From assembly GCF_001855555.1 (NCBI RefSeq), contig NZ_MKCT01000001.1, positions 806,001-870,000 on the forward strand: a stretch of 64,000 nt of DNA, written 5' to 3'. This document shows, piece after piece, positions 48,171 to 59,553 of the stretch (its first letter is position 1; every line of letters starts with the position of its first letter). The stretch is from Chromobacterium sphagni (GTDB taxonomy: Bacteria > Pseudomonadota > Gammaproteobacteria > Burkholderiales > Chromobacteriaceae). The position numbers and the translations under genes were made by a program. The notes beneath the pieces were generated by a model. That model saw only the letters and a list, made by a program, of their open reading frames with translations, ran no database searches and was not told the DNA's origin.

Positions 48171-48464
48171 ATGCGCACCCCCATTTTCCTGCTGAGCGCC
48201 ACGCTGGCGCTGGCCGGCTGCAACCCGCAACAGACCACCCAGCTGCAACAGGCCGCCTCAGCCGCCATCGGCAGCGTGCACCAGGGCGTGGATACCGCCA
48301 GCGCGCCGCTGGGGCAACTGAAGGAGCAGGCCAGCGCCGCGCTGGGCGTGGCCAAACAAATGGGCGCCGCCGCCACCTTGCTGAATCCGGAGTTGAAAGA
48401 GCAGGTGGACAAGCTCAAACGGCAGGCATCCGACATCAAGGGCGCCATCCAGCCGAAACCATAG
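48171..48464 (+). CDS. Small lipoprotein, unknown
   Basis: 97 residues. MRTPIFLLSATLALAGC has a strict lipobox (LAGC), so Cys17 is lipidated. The mature part is a helical, Gln/Ala/Lys-rich stretch with heptad-like spacing (ASAALGVAKQMGAA, LKEQVDKLKRQASDIKG), likely a coiled coil. Function unknown. The ATG at 48171 starts the signal peptide; an earlier in-frame Met would bury it. Confidence 0.72.
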   Translation: MRTPIFLLSATLALAGCNPQQTTQLQQAASAAIGSVHQGVDTASAPLGQLKEQASAALGVAKQMGAAATLLNPELKEQVDKLKRQASDIKGAIQPKP

Positions 48465-48574
48465 CGGGGCCAGTCGCGTTGATGGCATTTTGATGTCCGG
48501 CTGCGGTTTATTTAGCTTGAATTTAGGCTGGGCGACCTAGCATGGTCTTGTCATTCCCCCTGGAGACATCCGTC

Positions 48575-49144
48575 ATGGAAAGCTTGCCCGACATCTGCCG
48601 CATCAGCGACATCCTGCTGGACGTGGACATAGACTGCAAAAACCAGCTGTTCGACCACGCCGCCCGCCAACTGGGCCAACGCCACGCGCTCAACAGCCAG
48701 ACCCTGCAGACCGCGCTGCAACTGCGCGAGCAGACCGGCAGCACCGCGCTGGGCCACGGCCTGGCCTTGCCGCATGCCCGCATTCCCGGCCTGACTGAAG
48801 CCCATGCGCTGTTTCTGCGCCTGAAACGCGGCATGGCCTTCGACGCGCCCGACGGCGCGCCGGTGCACAGCCTGCTGTTGCTGCTGCTGCCGCAGGAGGC
48901 GCATCCGCAGCACTTGCAACTGCTGGCCACCATCGCCCGCATGTTCAGCGAGCGTCCATTCCGCGAAGCGCTGGCGCGCTGCGACCACGCCCAACAAGTG
49001 CACCAGCTGTTCCAGCTGTGGGCCGATCCGCAAGCCACCAACGACCCGCACTTCTGGCTGGACAGCAACCGTTATTTCCTCGATACCGAAGCCAGCCTGC
49101 GCCCCGACTACAGCATACGCCGCAAGGTGGTGGCCCGCTTCTGA
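48575..49144 (+). CDS. PtsN-like EIIA domain protein with C-terminal tail
   Basis: 189 residues. The first 150 match the nitrogen-PTS EIIA fold. TGSTALGHGLALPHARIPG places the phosphorylatable His at 67. MFSERPFREALARCDHAQQVHQL ends the domain. Canonical PtsN stops near 155-165; this one continues with a tail of about 35 residues (TNDPHFWLDSNRYFLDTE and on), which I do not recognise. No rpoN, hpf or npr gene is near, so it is separate from the usual locus. The Met at 48575 gives the family's length. Confidence 0.8.
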   Translation: MESLPDICRISDILLDVDIDCKNQLFDHAARQLGQRHALNSQTLQTALQLREQTGSTALGHGLALPHARIPGLTEAHALFLRLKRGMAFDAPDGAPVHSLLLLLLPQEAHPQHLQLLATIARMFSERPFREALARCDHAQQVHQLFQLWADPQATNDPHFWLDSNRYFLDTEASLRPDYSIRRKVVARF

Positions 49145-49233
49145 AGCCGGTCGGCGGAAATTGGGCGGTGACAGCGGAAAACCGGCTTTGCTAGGATTAA
49201 ATCGCTACCGCCCATCTTCCCGACAAGGCCTGA

Positions 49234-50355
49234 ATGTTCAATTTCCCGCTCGTCATGGTTTCCCTCTCCGTCGCCAGCATAGGCGCGATCACCTGGCAAC
49301 ACAGCGTGCGCGCCGATCTGCTGCGGCCGCGCCGCCGCTGGCTGCAGGCCTCGCTGCTGCTGGCCGCCGGCATGTTGCTGGAAGGCGAGGTGCTGGGACG
49401 CCACCTTGGCTGGCTGTCGCTGGGCAGCGGCATGAGCAATGCCGGCATCACGCTGCAGTTGATGATCATCGCCCGGCTGAGCAGTATCCGCCTGCCCGAC
49501 ACGCTGTGGCTGTGGGTGGGTGCCTACTCGATTCTGGACAAATGGGTGCCGCAGCCCCTGTACGCGACCGCGCTGGACGCCCTGGAAATCCCCGCGCTCT
49601 ATCTGAGCGCCGGCTGGCTGTACCAGCGCGCGGAGCAGCGGATCTGCGACAACCGCTTCAGCCCTACCGCGCTGCTGTTCCTGCTGGGCGCGCTGCTATT
49701 CATCTGGCGCGACGCGCCGGACTTGCTCCGGCTGTACCAGGGCCTGCCACACCTGCCGCATGAACACACGCTGGCCCACCAGTTGGCGCTGACCGTGGCC
49801 GCCGCCGCCCAGGTCTGCGGCTCGGTGGGCTTTCTCAACATCGTGTTGCAGCGGCAGAACAGCCGGCTGCAGGACGCCGCCAACATCGATCCGCTCACCT
49901 CCACCGGCAACCGCCGCGCGCTGCAGTACTGGCTACGCACGCTGGAAGCGTCGACCGAACGAGTCTGCGTGGTCATGCTGGACATCGACCATTTCAAGTC
50001 CATCAACGACCGCTACGGCCACCCGGCGGGCGACCTGGTGATCCAGGCGCTGGCTGGTGTGCTCAACAACGGCGTCAGGGAAAACGATCTGTTGATCCGC
50101 TATGGCGGCGAGGAGTTCTGCCTGGTGATGCCGGATACCGGCGCCGAAGCCGGCATGGCGGTGGCCGACCGACTGCGCCAGCAATTCAGCGAACTGGCTC
50201 TGTTGCCGGAACAGCCGGAGCAGCGCTGCAGCTTTTCCGCCGGCGTGTACGAATGGCAGTGCCATCAGCACGACTTCGCCAGCGCGCAGCAGAAGGCCGA
50301 CCAGGCGCTCTACCAGGCCAAGCAGAGCGGCCGCAACCGGGTATGCCGGCTATAG
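49234..50355 (+). CDS. Membrane-bound diguanylate cyclase
   Basis: 373 residues. About six transmembrane helices in residues 1-205, with no known sensor signature, are followed by a GGDEF domain that makes cyclic di-GMP. The active site is YGGEEF, and RENDLLIR immediately before it gives an inhibitory RxxD site, so feedback is likely. The Asp/Phe metal and nucleotide contacts (VVMLDIDHFKSINDRYGH) are intact. It ends at 50355 and the stop of the opposite cyclase begins at 50356. Confidence 0.9.
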   Translation: MFNFPLVMVSLSVASIGAITWQHSVRADLLRPRRRWLQASLLLAAGMLLEGEVLGRHLGWLSLGSGMSNAGITLQLMIIARLSSIRLPDTLWLWVGAYSILDKWVPQPLYATALDALEIPALYLSAGWLYQRAEQRICDNRFSPTALLFLLGALLFIWRDAPDLLRLYQGLPHLPHEHTLAHQLALTVAAAAQVCGSVGFLNIVLQRQNSRLQDAANIDPLTSTGNRRALQYWLRTLEASTERVCVVMLDIDHFKSINDRYGHPAGDLVIQALAGVLNNGVRENDLLIRYGGEEFCLVMPDTGAEAGMAVADRLRQQFSELALLPEQPEQRCSFSAGVYEWQCHQHDFASAQQKADQALYQAKQSGRNRVCRL

Positions 50356-51465
50356 TCATTTGCCGAACTTTTCCGTTTCACTCTCCAGCCGGTGCTGCTG
50401 CTTGACCGTGTACATGTGCTGGTCGGCCATCCCCACCAGCGCTTCCGGGCTGACGAAATCATCCGGCCCGGTCTCGACGCAGCCTACGCTCAACTTCACG
50501 CCCGGCAGCGAGATATCCAGCTCGGCCCGCAGCCGCTGGACAAAGTTTTCCTCCGCCAGGCGGCGGCTGCAATTGGGCAGCACGATGCAGAACTCGTCGC
50601 CGCCGTAACGGAAACAGCCGTCCTCCACCCGCGAGATGCGGTTGATGGTTTCGCCCAGCACGCGCAGGATCTCGTCGCCGTGCTGATGGCCCTCGGTATC
50701 GTTGATCGCCTTGAAGTCGTCCACATCCAGGTACACCATCGTCACCTTCTCATGCCGCCGCTGCGCACTGCGCAGCACCCGGGTGAGGGTTTCGTCCAGA
50801 TAGCGGCGGTTGAGCAGGCTGGTCAGCGGATCGGTGCGCGACAGCTCCTCCAACTGGCGGGTGCGTATCACCACTTTTTCCTCCAACACCTGCGCATACT
50901 GCTCCGACTTGTTGCGCGAGGTTTCGATTTCCGCCACCAGGCTGCGGATATAGGTTTCGAACACCAGCGCGATGTCGAACATCACTAGCTTGTCCATAGA
51001 CAACAGGGTCTGCACGCGCACATCGTCGTCGGGGATCAGCTTGCTCAATTGGACGGACAGCAGCGAGCGCAAGGTATGGATGGCGGCCAAGTACAGCTTG
51101 GGCTCCACGCCAATGCGCTTGTGCACCAGGCCGATGCGCAGGCGGTTGTTGACGTATTCCAGATCGTAGACGCCGCTGAACAGGTCTATCACGTAGCGAC
51201 GCTGAGCGCTGCGCAACCGCTGCAGGGTGTCGGCGTCGCCAATCAGCAGCGCGATTTCCGGCGTGCTGGTCTGCAATTCGTAGAAACGCTCCACCAGTTC
51301 GTCCAATTGCGCCTCTATCAGCACGCCGGCGGCGCGTAGCAGCAACTCGTCGCGCGTTGCCAAAGCGAACAGCTGTTTGCGCTGGTCGATTTCAAACTCG
51401 GTGATGCGCAACTGCTCCAGCAGGGTCTGATCGGTCTGCTTCATACCGTCTTCTACCATTGTCAT
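50356..51465 (-). CDS. Globin-coupled diguanylate cyclase
   Basis: 369 residues, cytosolic. Residues 1-170 form a protoglobin-like heme sensor, with IGLVHKRIGVEPKLYLAAI placing the proximal His at about 115. A linker coiled coil (about 170-205) leads to a GGDEF domain with active YGGDEF. RVEDGCFR before it supplies an RxxD inhibitory site. This matches DosC-type enzymes that tune cyclic di-GMP to oxygen. Three in-frame Met codons (51465, 51459, 51444) are possible starts and none has a strong ribosome site. Its stop abuts that of the membrane cyclase. Confidence 0.88.
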   Translation of the reverse strand: MTMVEDGMKQTDQTLLEQLRITEFEIDQRKQLFALATRDELLLRAAGVLIEAQLDELVERFYELQTSTPEIALLIGDADTLQRLRSAQRRYVIDLFSGVYDLEYVNNRLRIGLVHKRIGVEPKLYLAAIHTLRSLLSVQLSKLIPDDDVRVQTLLSMDKLVMFDIALVFETYIRSLVAEIETSRNKSEQYAQVLEEKVVIRTRQLEELSRTDPLTSLLNRRYLDETLTRVLRSAQRRHEKVTMVYLDVDDFKAINDTEGHQHGDEILRVLGETINRISRVEDGCFRYGGDEFCIVLPNCSRRLAEENFVQRLRAELDISLPGVKLSVGCVETGPDDFVSPEALVGMADQHMYTVKQQHRLESETEKFGK

Positions 51466-51597
51466 GAATCTTATTAAAGCTATATCGCCGTTGCCGGCTA
51501 TTCAATGCCATTTTGATAAATAAACCACTGAAAAATTGGAGATTTCGATAAGATAGCGCAGCAAAATGGCGGCCGCCGCTGCGGCGGGAAGACGCAA

Positions 51598-51620
51598 AAC
51601 GGCAGCCACCAAGGCTGCCA
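51598..51620 (-). terminator. Hairpin after the DUF2789 gene
   Basis: GGCAGCC (51601-51607) and GGCTGCC (51613-51619) form a seven-base stem. Read on the minus strand it is followed by GTTTTG, so the T-run is short. Weak to moderate terminator. Confidence 0.5.
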
Positions 51621-51709
51621 TTTGTCTGTGCGAAGTACTCAAACCATCACGCGAAATCCATCTATCCACAGCCTGCCGTCCGGGAGCGCGTTTATCCACA
51701 ATCCCGCGC

Positions 51710-51949
51710 TCAGCCCACCGCCTGCTGCAACAATACCGCCAATTCATCCACCGCCTCGCTCCACTCGGCGTCGCTCTCCAGCGCCTGACGCAGAAACGCC
51801 GCCTGCGACGCGCTCCAGAACGGCGCATCGGCGAGCGCAACGCGCGGCGGCAGCGGATGGCTGGCGATGAAGGCGCGGATGGCGGCCGGCTCGTCGGCCA
51901 GGCCAAGCTGGCAGAACAGGCCGGGCAATAAATGGCTGCTGGTATCCAT
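51710..51949 (-). CDS. DUF2789 protein
   Basis: 79 residues, cytosolic. DTSSHLLPGLFCQLGLADEPAAIRAFIASH and PFWSASQAAFLRQALESDAEW are the full conserved length of DUF2789, of unknown function and found mainly in gamma- and betaproteobacteria. GGGAG lies before the ATG. Monocistronic between a cyclase and thiC. Confidence 0.8.
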   Translation of the reverse strand: MDTSSHLLPGLFCQLGLADEPAAIRAFIASHPLPPRVALADAPFWSASQAAFLRQALESDAEWSEAVDELAVLLQQAVG

Positions 51950-52142
51950 CTCTCACTCCCGTGCTTGACAACCACTCCATGTTAGCCGCCCGGGCGCGGC
52001 AATGCAGCCGCGATGAGCGGCAGACCGCCATTCCGGCCGCCGCGGCGAAACAGAAAATGCCGCCCACGCAAAATCCAGTGAACGGCATTCTTTCCATCCG
52101 CCCGGCCGGCGCCTTGCCGTCGGCCGGACCGCCAACGCGGCC

Positions 52143-54190
<2,048 letters not shown>

Positions 54191-54380
54191 CTAATCTTTC
54201 AGCCCGATGTCCTACACTTTGGTAGCCGATCAAGCCGAACGCCAGGCGCAGGACCCCTAGCGATGCTGTGAAGGTAAGGCAAATATGGGATAATCGCAAG
54301 TTATCGTCATGACACGAGTCCTTGCCGCCGCAGCCCTTCTCCAGGCGGAGCGGACTCCCAGCCCTCCGGAGTTTAAGTTG

Positions 54381-55040
54381 ATGGATTTCGAAAAAACCCG
54401 TTTCAACATGGTCGAACAGCAGATTCGTCCGTGGGAAGTTCTGGATCAGACCGTGCTGGATCTGCTGTTTCACGTGAAACGCGAAGACTTCGTGGCTGAC
54501 AACCAGCGCCAGATGGCCTTTGTCGATACCGAGCTGCCGCTGCCCAACGGCAGCAAGATGCTGCAGCCCAAGATGGAAGCCCGCCTGGCGCAGGACGCCG
54601 CCATCCAGCCCTCAGACAAGATTCTGGAAATCGGCACCGGCAGCGGCTACCTGACCGCGCTGCTGGCCAAACTCGGCAAGCATGTGGTGAGCGTGGAAAT
54701 CGATGCCGCGCAAAAAGAACGCGCCGCCGCCAATCTGAAGAAAGCCGGCATCCGCAATGTCAGCCTGGTGGAAGGCGACGGCGTGCTGGGCCTGCCGGAG
54801 CAGGCGCCGTTCGACGTGATCGTGGTCGGCGGTTCGCTGCCGGTAGTGCCGCAGGAACTGAAAGACCAGCTGGCCGTCGGCGGCCGCCTGATCATGGTGG
54901 CGGGCGACCTGCCGGTGATGAGCTGCAAGCTGATCCAGCGCGAAACCGAAACCAGCTTCCGCGAAACCGCGCTGTTCGAAACCTGTATCGAGCGGCTGAA
55001 AAAATTCGAGGCGGTGGAACCCGCCCGGTTCAGCTTCTGA
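54381..55040 (+). CDS. Pcm-like protein-L-isoaspartate methyltransferase family protein
   Basis: 219 residues, cytosolic. The AdoMet loop LEIGTGSGY is at residues 82-90 and KHVVSVEIDAAQKERA, with the acidic ribose contact, follows. RFNMVEQQIRPWEVLDQTVLDLLFHVKREDFV is the usual N-terminus of the short proteobacterial form found beside rhodanese genes. It may repair isoaspartate in damaged proteins; the family also has members without proven activity. The ATG at 54381 is preferred over an earlier Met. It overlaps the rhodanese gene by one base. Confidence 0.85.
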   Translation: MDFEKTRFNMVEQQIRPWEVLDQTVLDLLFHVKREDFVADNQRQMAFVDTELPLPNGSKMLQPKMEARLAQDAAIQPSDKILEIGTGSGYLTALLAKLGKHVVSVEIDAAQKERAAANLKKAGIRNVSLVEGDGVLGLPEQAPFDVIVVGGSLPVVPQELKDQLAVGGRLIMVAGDLPVMSCKLIQRETETSFRETALFETCIERLKKFEAVEPARFSF

Positions 55041-55366
55041 TGCTGCGCGAAATCCAGGCCCCCGAGCTGGCCGCCCGGCTGGCCGACGCCCAGGCGCCGG
55101 CCACGCTGTTGCTCGATGTGCGCGAAGAATGGGAATACCAGCTTGCCAGGATAGAAGGCAGCGTCCATATCCCGATGAACCTGATCCCGCTGCGGATGAG
55201 CGAGCTGCCGGACGACACCACCATCGTCGCCATCTGCCACCACGGCATGCGCAGCGCCCAGGTGGCGCTGTTCCTGCAGAACGCCGGCTTCGACGACGTG
55301 ATCAACCTCAAGGGCGGCATCGACGCCTGGTCCGCCCAAGTGGACCCTAAAGTCGCCCGCTACTGA
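55040..55366 (+). CDS. Rhodanese-like single-domain protein
   Basis: 108 residues. LLLDVREEWEYQLARIEGSVHIPMNLIP and VAICHHGMRSAQVALFLQNAGFDDV are the two halves of the rhodanese fold. Cys66 in the CHHGMRS loop is the sulfur-carrying residue. It starts on the last base of the upstream methyltransferase stop (TGATG). Ends in a strong terminator. Sulfur acceptor unknown. Confidence 0.9.
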   Translation: MLREIQAPELAARLADAQAPATLLLDVREEWEYQLARIEGSVHIPMNLIPLRMSELPDDTTIVAICHHGMRSAQVALFLQNAGFDDVINLKGGIDAWSAQVDPKVARY

Positions 55367-55387
55367 GCCCGGGCCAGCCCTGAGACG

Positions 55388-55410
55388 ACACCGCCCTCGG
55401 GCGGTGTTTT
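55388..55410 (+). terminator. Terminator of the methyltransferase-rhodanese operon
   Basis: ACACCGCCC and GGGCGGTGT form a nine-base stem with a two-base gap, followed by a short T-run, 21 bases after the rhodanese stop. Confidence 0.75.
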
Positions 55411-55481
55411 GCTTGGCGCGGCGCAGGAACGAATACCCGCGCCGACCGCTCCAACCCCGACGCCGTCACTTCAAGAAACCT

Positions 55482-56204
<723 letters not shown>

Positions 56205-56284
56205 TACTGCTGTCCGCTGCGCCACTTTGCGCGGCGGACGGCTTGCCCTAAGCTAGTAGCTCCGCAACTTACCCTGATTGCATC

Positions 56285-57595
56285 GTGGAAATCCTGCTGC
56301 TGCTTGGCCTGGTGCTGTTGAACGCCGTATTCGCGATGGCCGAGATCGCCATCGTCTCCTCGCGCAAAGTCCGGCTGCAACAAAAAGCCGACGACGGCCA
56401 CAAGGGCGCGCGCGCCGCGCTGAAGCTGGCGGCCGAACCCACCCGCTTCCTGTCCACCATCCAGATCGGCATCACCTCGATCAGCATCCTGTCCGGCGTC
56501 TACGGCGAAGCGGCCTTGTCCGAGCACCTGCGGCAGAAGCTGCAGGCCGTCGCGCTGCTGGCGCCGTACAGCAAGCCGCTGTCGGTGGCGCTGATGGTGA
56601 TGTTCATCACCACGCTGTCGCTGATTCTGGGCGAGCTGGTGCCCAAGCGGCTGGCGCTGCTGAATCCGGAGCGGGTGGCGATGGCGCTGGCGCGGCCCAT
56701 GCTGCTGCTGTCGCGCGCCAGCGGCCCGCTGGTGCAGATCTTCAGCCGCACCACCGATGGCCTGCTCAGGCTGCTGCGCGCCAAAAAAAGCAGCGAACCT
56801 TCCATCACCGAGGACGAAATCCGCGTGCTGATGGAACAGGGCGCCGATGAAGGCGTGTTCGACCGCGCCGAACAGGAACTAGTGGAAAACATCTTCCGGC
56901 TGGACAACCGCAAGGTGGCGTCGGTGATGACGCCGCGCAAGGACGTGGTGCTGCTGGACCTGGAAGACGGCCCGGAACGCAACCGCGAACTACTGCTGCT
57001 GCATAACTTCAGCCACTTTCCGGTGTGCCGCGGCGATAGCGACCAGGTGATAGGCATACTCAACGCCAAGCGGCTGTTGGACCGGCTGCTCACCGGCCAG
57101 CCGGCCGACTTCGCCGCCGACCTAGTCCAGCCGCTGTACGTGCCGGCCACCAGCTCGCTGATGCAGCTGCTGGAGCAGTTCAAGCAGGCGCGCAGCCACA
57201 GCGCGCTGGTGGTGGACGAGTACGGCGAGCTGGAGGGCCTGGTATCCATCAACGACGTGATGGAAGCCATTGTCGGCGATATGCCGGCCATCGGCGTCGA
57301 AGACGACGAGATCGTGCAGCGCGAAGACGGCAGCTGGCTGGTGGACGGCATGGTGTCGCTACAACGGTTCCGCGAATTCTTCGAGCTGGACAATCCGCTG
57401 CCTGGCGAAGCCGGCGGCAACATCCACACCCTGGCCGGCGTGATGCTATACCAGCTGGGCCGCATTCCCAGCGTCACCGACCGCTTCGAATGGAATGGCT
57501 TCAGCTTCGAAGTGGTGGATATGGACAAGACCCGGGTGGACAAGATACTGGTGCTGCGCCGCCACCTGCCGCAGCCGGAATTCGAGTCCATCTAG
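56285..57595 (+). CDS. CNNM/CorC-HlyC family membrane protein
   Basis: 436 residues. DUF21/CNNM domain (1 to about 190) with three to four helices (LGLVLLNAVFAMAEIAIVSS, FLSTIQIGITSISILSG). It is followed by a paired CBS domain (about 200-330, VASVMTPRKDV and HSALVVDEYGELEGLVS) and a CorC_HlyC domain at the end. Such proteins are linked to magnesium or cobalt efflux and may be nucleotide-gated. It starts at GTG (56285). Its stop at 57595 is followed at once by the next gene's ATG, so the two are one unit. Confidence 0.9.
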   Translation: MEILLLLGLVLLNAVFAMAEIAIVSSRKVRLQQKADDGHKGARAALKLAAEPTRFLSTIQIGITSISILSGVYGEAALSEHLRQKLQAVALLAPYSKPLSVALMVMFITTLSLILGELVPKRLALLNPERVAMALARPMLLLSRASGPLVQIFSRTTDGLLRLLRAKKSSEPSITEDEIRVLMEQGADEGVFDRAEQELVENIFRLDNRKVASVMTPRKDVVLLDLEDGPERNRELLLLHNFSHFPVCRGDSDQVIGILNAKRLLDRLLTGQPADFAADLVQPLYVPATSSLMQLLEQFKQARSHSALVVDEYGELEGLVSINDVMEAIVGDMPAIGVEDDEIVQREDGSWLVDGMVSLQRFREFFELDNPLPGEAGGNIHTLAGVMLYQLGRIPSVTDRFEWNGFSFEVVDMDKTRVDKILVLRRHLPQPEFESI

Positions 57596-58039
57596 ATGAA
57601 CATCGCGCCTGCCAGCGAACACAGCGCGGCACACTGGCTGCAATTGCGCGGCCAGCTGTGGCCTCATTGCCCCTTGCCGCGCCACCAGGAAGACATCGCC
57701 GCCCAACTGGCGAAACCCTCCCGCCACATCGCCTTCCTCGCCCATGACGCCGCCGGCCAGCCCATAGGCCTGATCGAGGCCGCGCTGCGCCACGACTACG
57801 TCAACGGCACATCCCGTTCCCCGGTGGCTTTCCTGGAAGGCATTTACGTGGTCCCCGCAGAACGGCGCCGCGGCGTGGCCAGGCTATTGCTGGCCCGCGT
57901 CAAGGCCTGGGCCAGGCAGCACGGCTGCGATGAGCTGGCTTCCGACGCCCAATTGGACAATCATCCGGCGCAGGCGGCCCACCTGGCGCTGGGTTTCGCC
58001 GAAAGCGAGCGGGTGGTGTTCTACAAGATGGCCCTGTAA
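57596..58039 (+). CDS. AAC(6')-like aminoglycoside N-acetyltransferase
   Basis: 147 residues, GNAT fold. LRGQLWPHCPLPRHQEDIAAQL, RHDYVNGTSRSPVAFLEGIYVVPAERRRGVARLLL and CDELASDAQLDN are the hallmarks of AAC(6')-I enzymes, which acetylate the 6' amine of aminoglycosides. Chromosomal relatives exist in several proteobacteria with little or variable resistance. There is no transposon or integron here; it is fused in transcription to a CorC-like gene (ATG directly after the stop at 57595). The true substrate could be another amine. Confidence 0.82.
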   Translation: MNIAPASEHSAAHWLQLRGQLWPHCPLPRHQEDIAAQLAKPSRHIAFLAHDAAGQPIGLIEAALRHDYVNGTSRSPVAFLEGIYVVPAERRRGVARLLLARVKAWARQHGCDELASDAQLDNHPAQAAHLALGFAESERVVFYKMAL

Positions 58040-58056
58040 GCCCCGGCAAGGCCCCT

Positions 58057-59049
58057 TCAGCGCGTCCGCCGCTGTTCCAGCACCCCTGCACTCCCCTTCA
58101 CCTCCAGCGTCGCCCAGGCGCCGTTGAGCAGGCTCCACTGCGGCGGCACATGGCCGATGTCGGCATCCACCGCCACCGGATACGGCAGTCCGGCCAGCGC
58201 CGTTTCCAGCGCCGCCCGGTAATCCAGCGCGTTGGCGTCGCCGGCGTCAGGCCCGCCGCTGCGGCCCAACACCAGCCCGGCCAGGCCATCCAGCGCGCCT
58301 CCCAACCGCAAGCCGGTCAGCGCGCGCAGCAGCTCGCACGGCCCCATTTCGCAGTTTTCCAGATACAGGATGGCCGGCTCCGCCTTGAAAGCGCTCAAAT
58401 CGAAATAGCGGCTGCCCTGCAGCCGGCTCAGCGTATCCAGGCAGCCGCCGATCAGCCGTCCCTCGATGCGGGCCTCTGCGGCGCCCAGCACGCGCAGCTG
58501 GCCCGGATGGCGCTGCATGGGGCTGCCCCAGCTCCAGAACTCGCCGCAGGCCGTCTGTAGCGGCGGCAAACCGCACTCCAGGGTCTCCAGCAGCGCCGCG
58601 CAGCCGAAATCGCCCTCCTCACTCGCCAGGTTGTACAGATTGGCGCCGTGCAGCGTCGCCCAGCCGGACAGCAGGGTCAGCGGCGCCGCCACCGTGGAAA
58701 TGTCGGAAAAGCCGGCCAGCCATTAGGCGGGCAATTTGGCCAGCGCGGCGAAGTCCATGCCGGCCAGCAGCTCGATCGCCCGCTCGCCGCCCCACGGCGG
58801 CAGGATGGCGCGGATGCCGGGATCGAACAGGAAGTGGTTGAATTCCGCCAGCCGCGCTTTTGCCGGCGCGCTGGCGTCATGCTTCTCTTCGCGCAGGCAA
58901 TCGCCCTCCACCACCTTCCAGCCGCGCGCGCGCAGCCTGTCCAGTGAGGCGTCCAGACCTGCGTGCAGATGGACGGGCACGCCCGAGGAGATGGCGGTGA
59001 CGACTACGGCGTCGCCGGCTTGCAAGGGAGCGGGAAACTGGATCTTCAT
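58057..59049 (-). pseudogene. S66 peptidase (LD-carboxypeptidase/MccF-like), interrupted
   Basis: Starts at 59049 (MKIQFPAPLQAGDAVVV) and reads 108 residues to ALAKLPA, then an in-frame TAA at 58723-58725. It continues in the same frame as WLAGFSDISTVAAPLTLL to a stop at 58057, about 331 codons in total. A family Lys is expected at the stop position, so AAA to TAA would explain it. The segment PPWGGERAIELL holds Gly where LdcA has the nucleophile Ser; subfamilies with this are known to me only vaguely. Peptidoglycan recycling or microcin immunity would be the family's roles. Translation of the second part could start at 58692. Confidence 0.82.
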
Positions 59050-59082
59050 AACTGTGGATTACCTGGCGATCGGCGCCGTATC

Positions 59083-59091
59083 TGTGGATAA
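59083..59091 (+). promoter_or_regulatory. DnaA-box-like TGTGGATAA
   Basis: Perfect match to the DnaA box consensus, just upstream of the broken S66 gene and about 460 bases left of the candidate origin. A one-mismatch copy lies near 59053. Confidence 0.5.
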
Positions 59092-59103
59092 GTCGAAAGG
59101 CGT

Positions 59104-59553
59104 TCACGCCGTACGCGGCAGATCGATCGCGAAAGTGATGCCGGTGTTTTTCTGCTGATAGCCGATATGGCGATAGAAGGCGTGCGCGTCCAGGCGCTGC
59201 TGTCCGGAACGCAGCCGGATCCGCGGATAGCCCCTTTCCTGCGCCCATTGCTCGCAGGCGGCCAGCAGCAGCCTGCCTATGCCCAATCCTTGGAAGGCCG
59301 GGTCCACTACGATGCCGCCGATTTCCACACAGGATTCGGCCTCAAGCAGATGGACGCCGTGGCCATGCGCCCAGCCGACCACCCGACTTTCGCGCTCCGC
59401 CACCCAGATCTCGTTGTCGGGAAAGGCGCGGATGGCGGCGTAGCGCCGCGCGACATCCTCTTCGCTGCTGGGATAGTCCAGATCGCCGCATAGCCGCGCC
59501 ACCTCGGCGATGTCGCTCTCCAGCATGGATCTGACCAAGGCTTGCATCGTCAT
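59104..59553 (-). CDS. GNAT family N-acetyltransferase
   Basis: 149 residues. ALVRSMLESDIAEVARLCGDLDYP opens the fold; CVEIGGIVVDPAFQGLGIGRLLLAACEQWAQERG (about 76-109) holds the acetyl-CoA loop. RLDAHAFYRHIGYQQ is the C-terminal segment. Substrate unknown. The start may be 59553 or the Met two codons later. It lies 54 bases upstream of the broken S66 gene on the same strand. Confidence 0.85.
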   Translation of the reverse strand: MTMQALVRSMLESDIAEVARLCGDLDYPSSEEDVARRYAAIRAFPDNEIWVAERESRVVGWAHGHGVHLLEAESCVEIGGIVVDPAFQGLGIGRLLLAACEQWAQERGYPRIRLRSGQQRLDAHAFYRHIGYQQKNTGITFAIDLPRTA

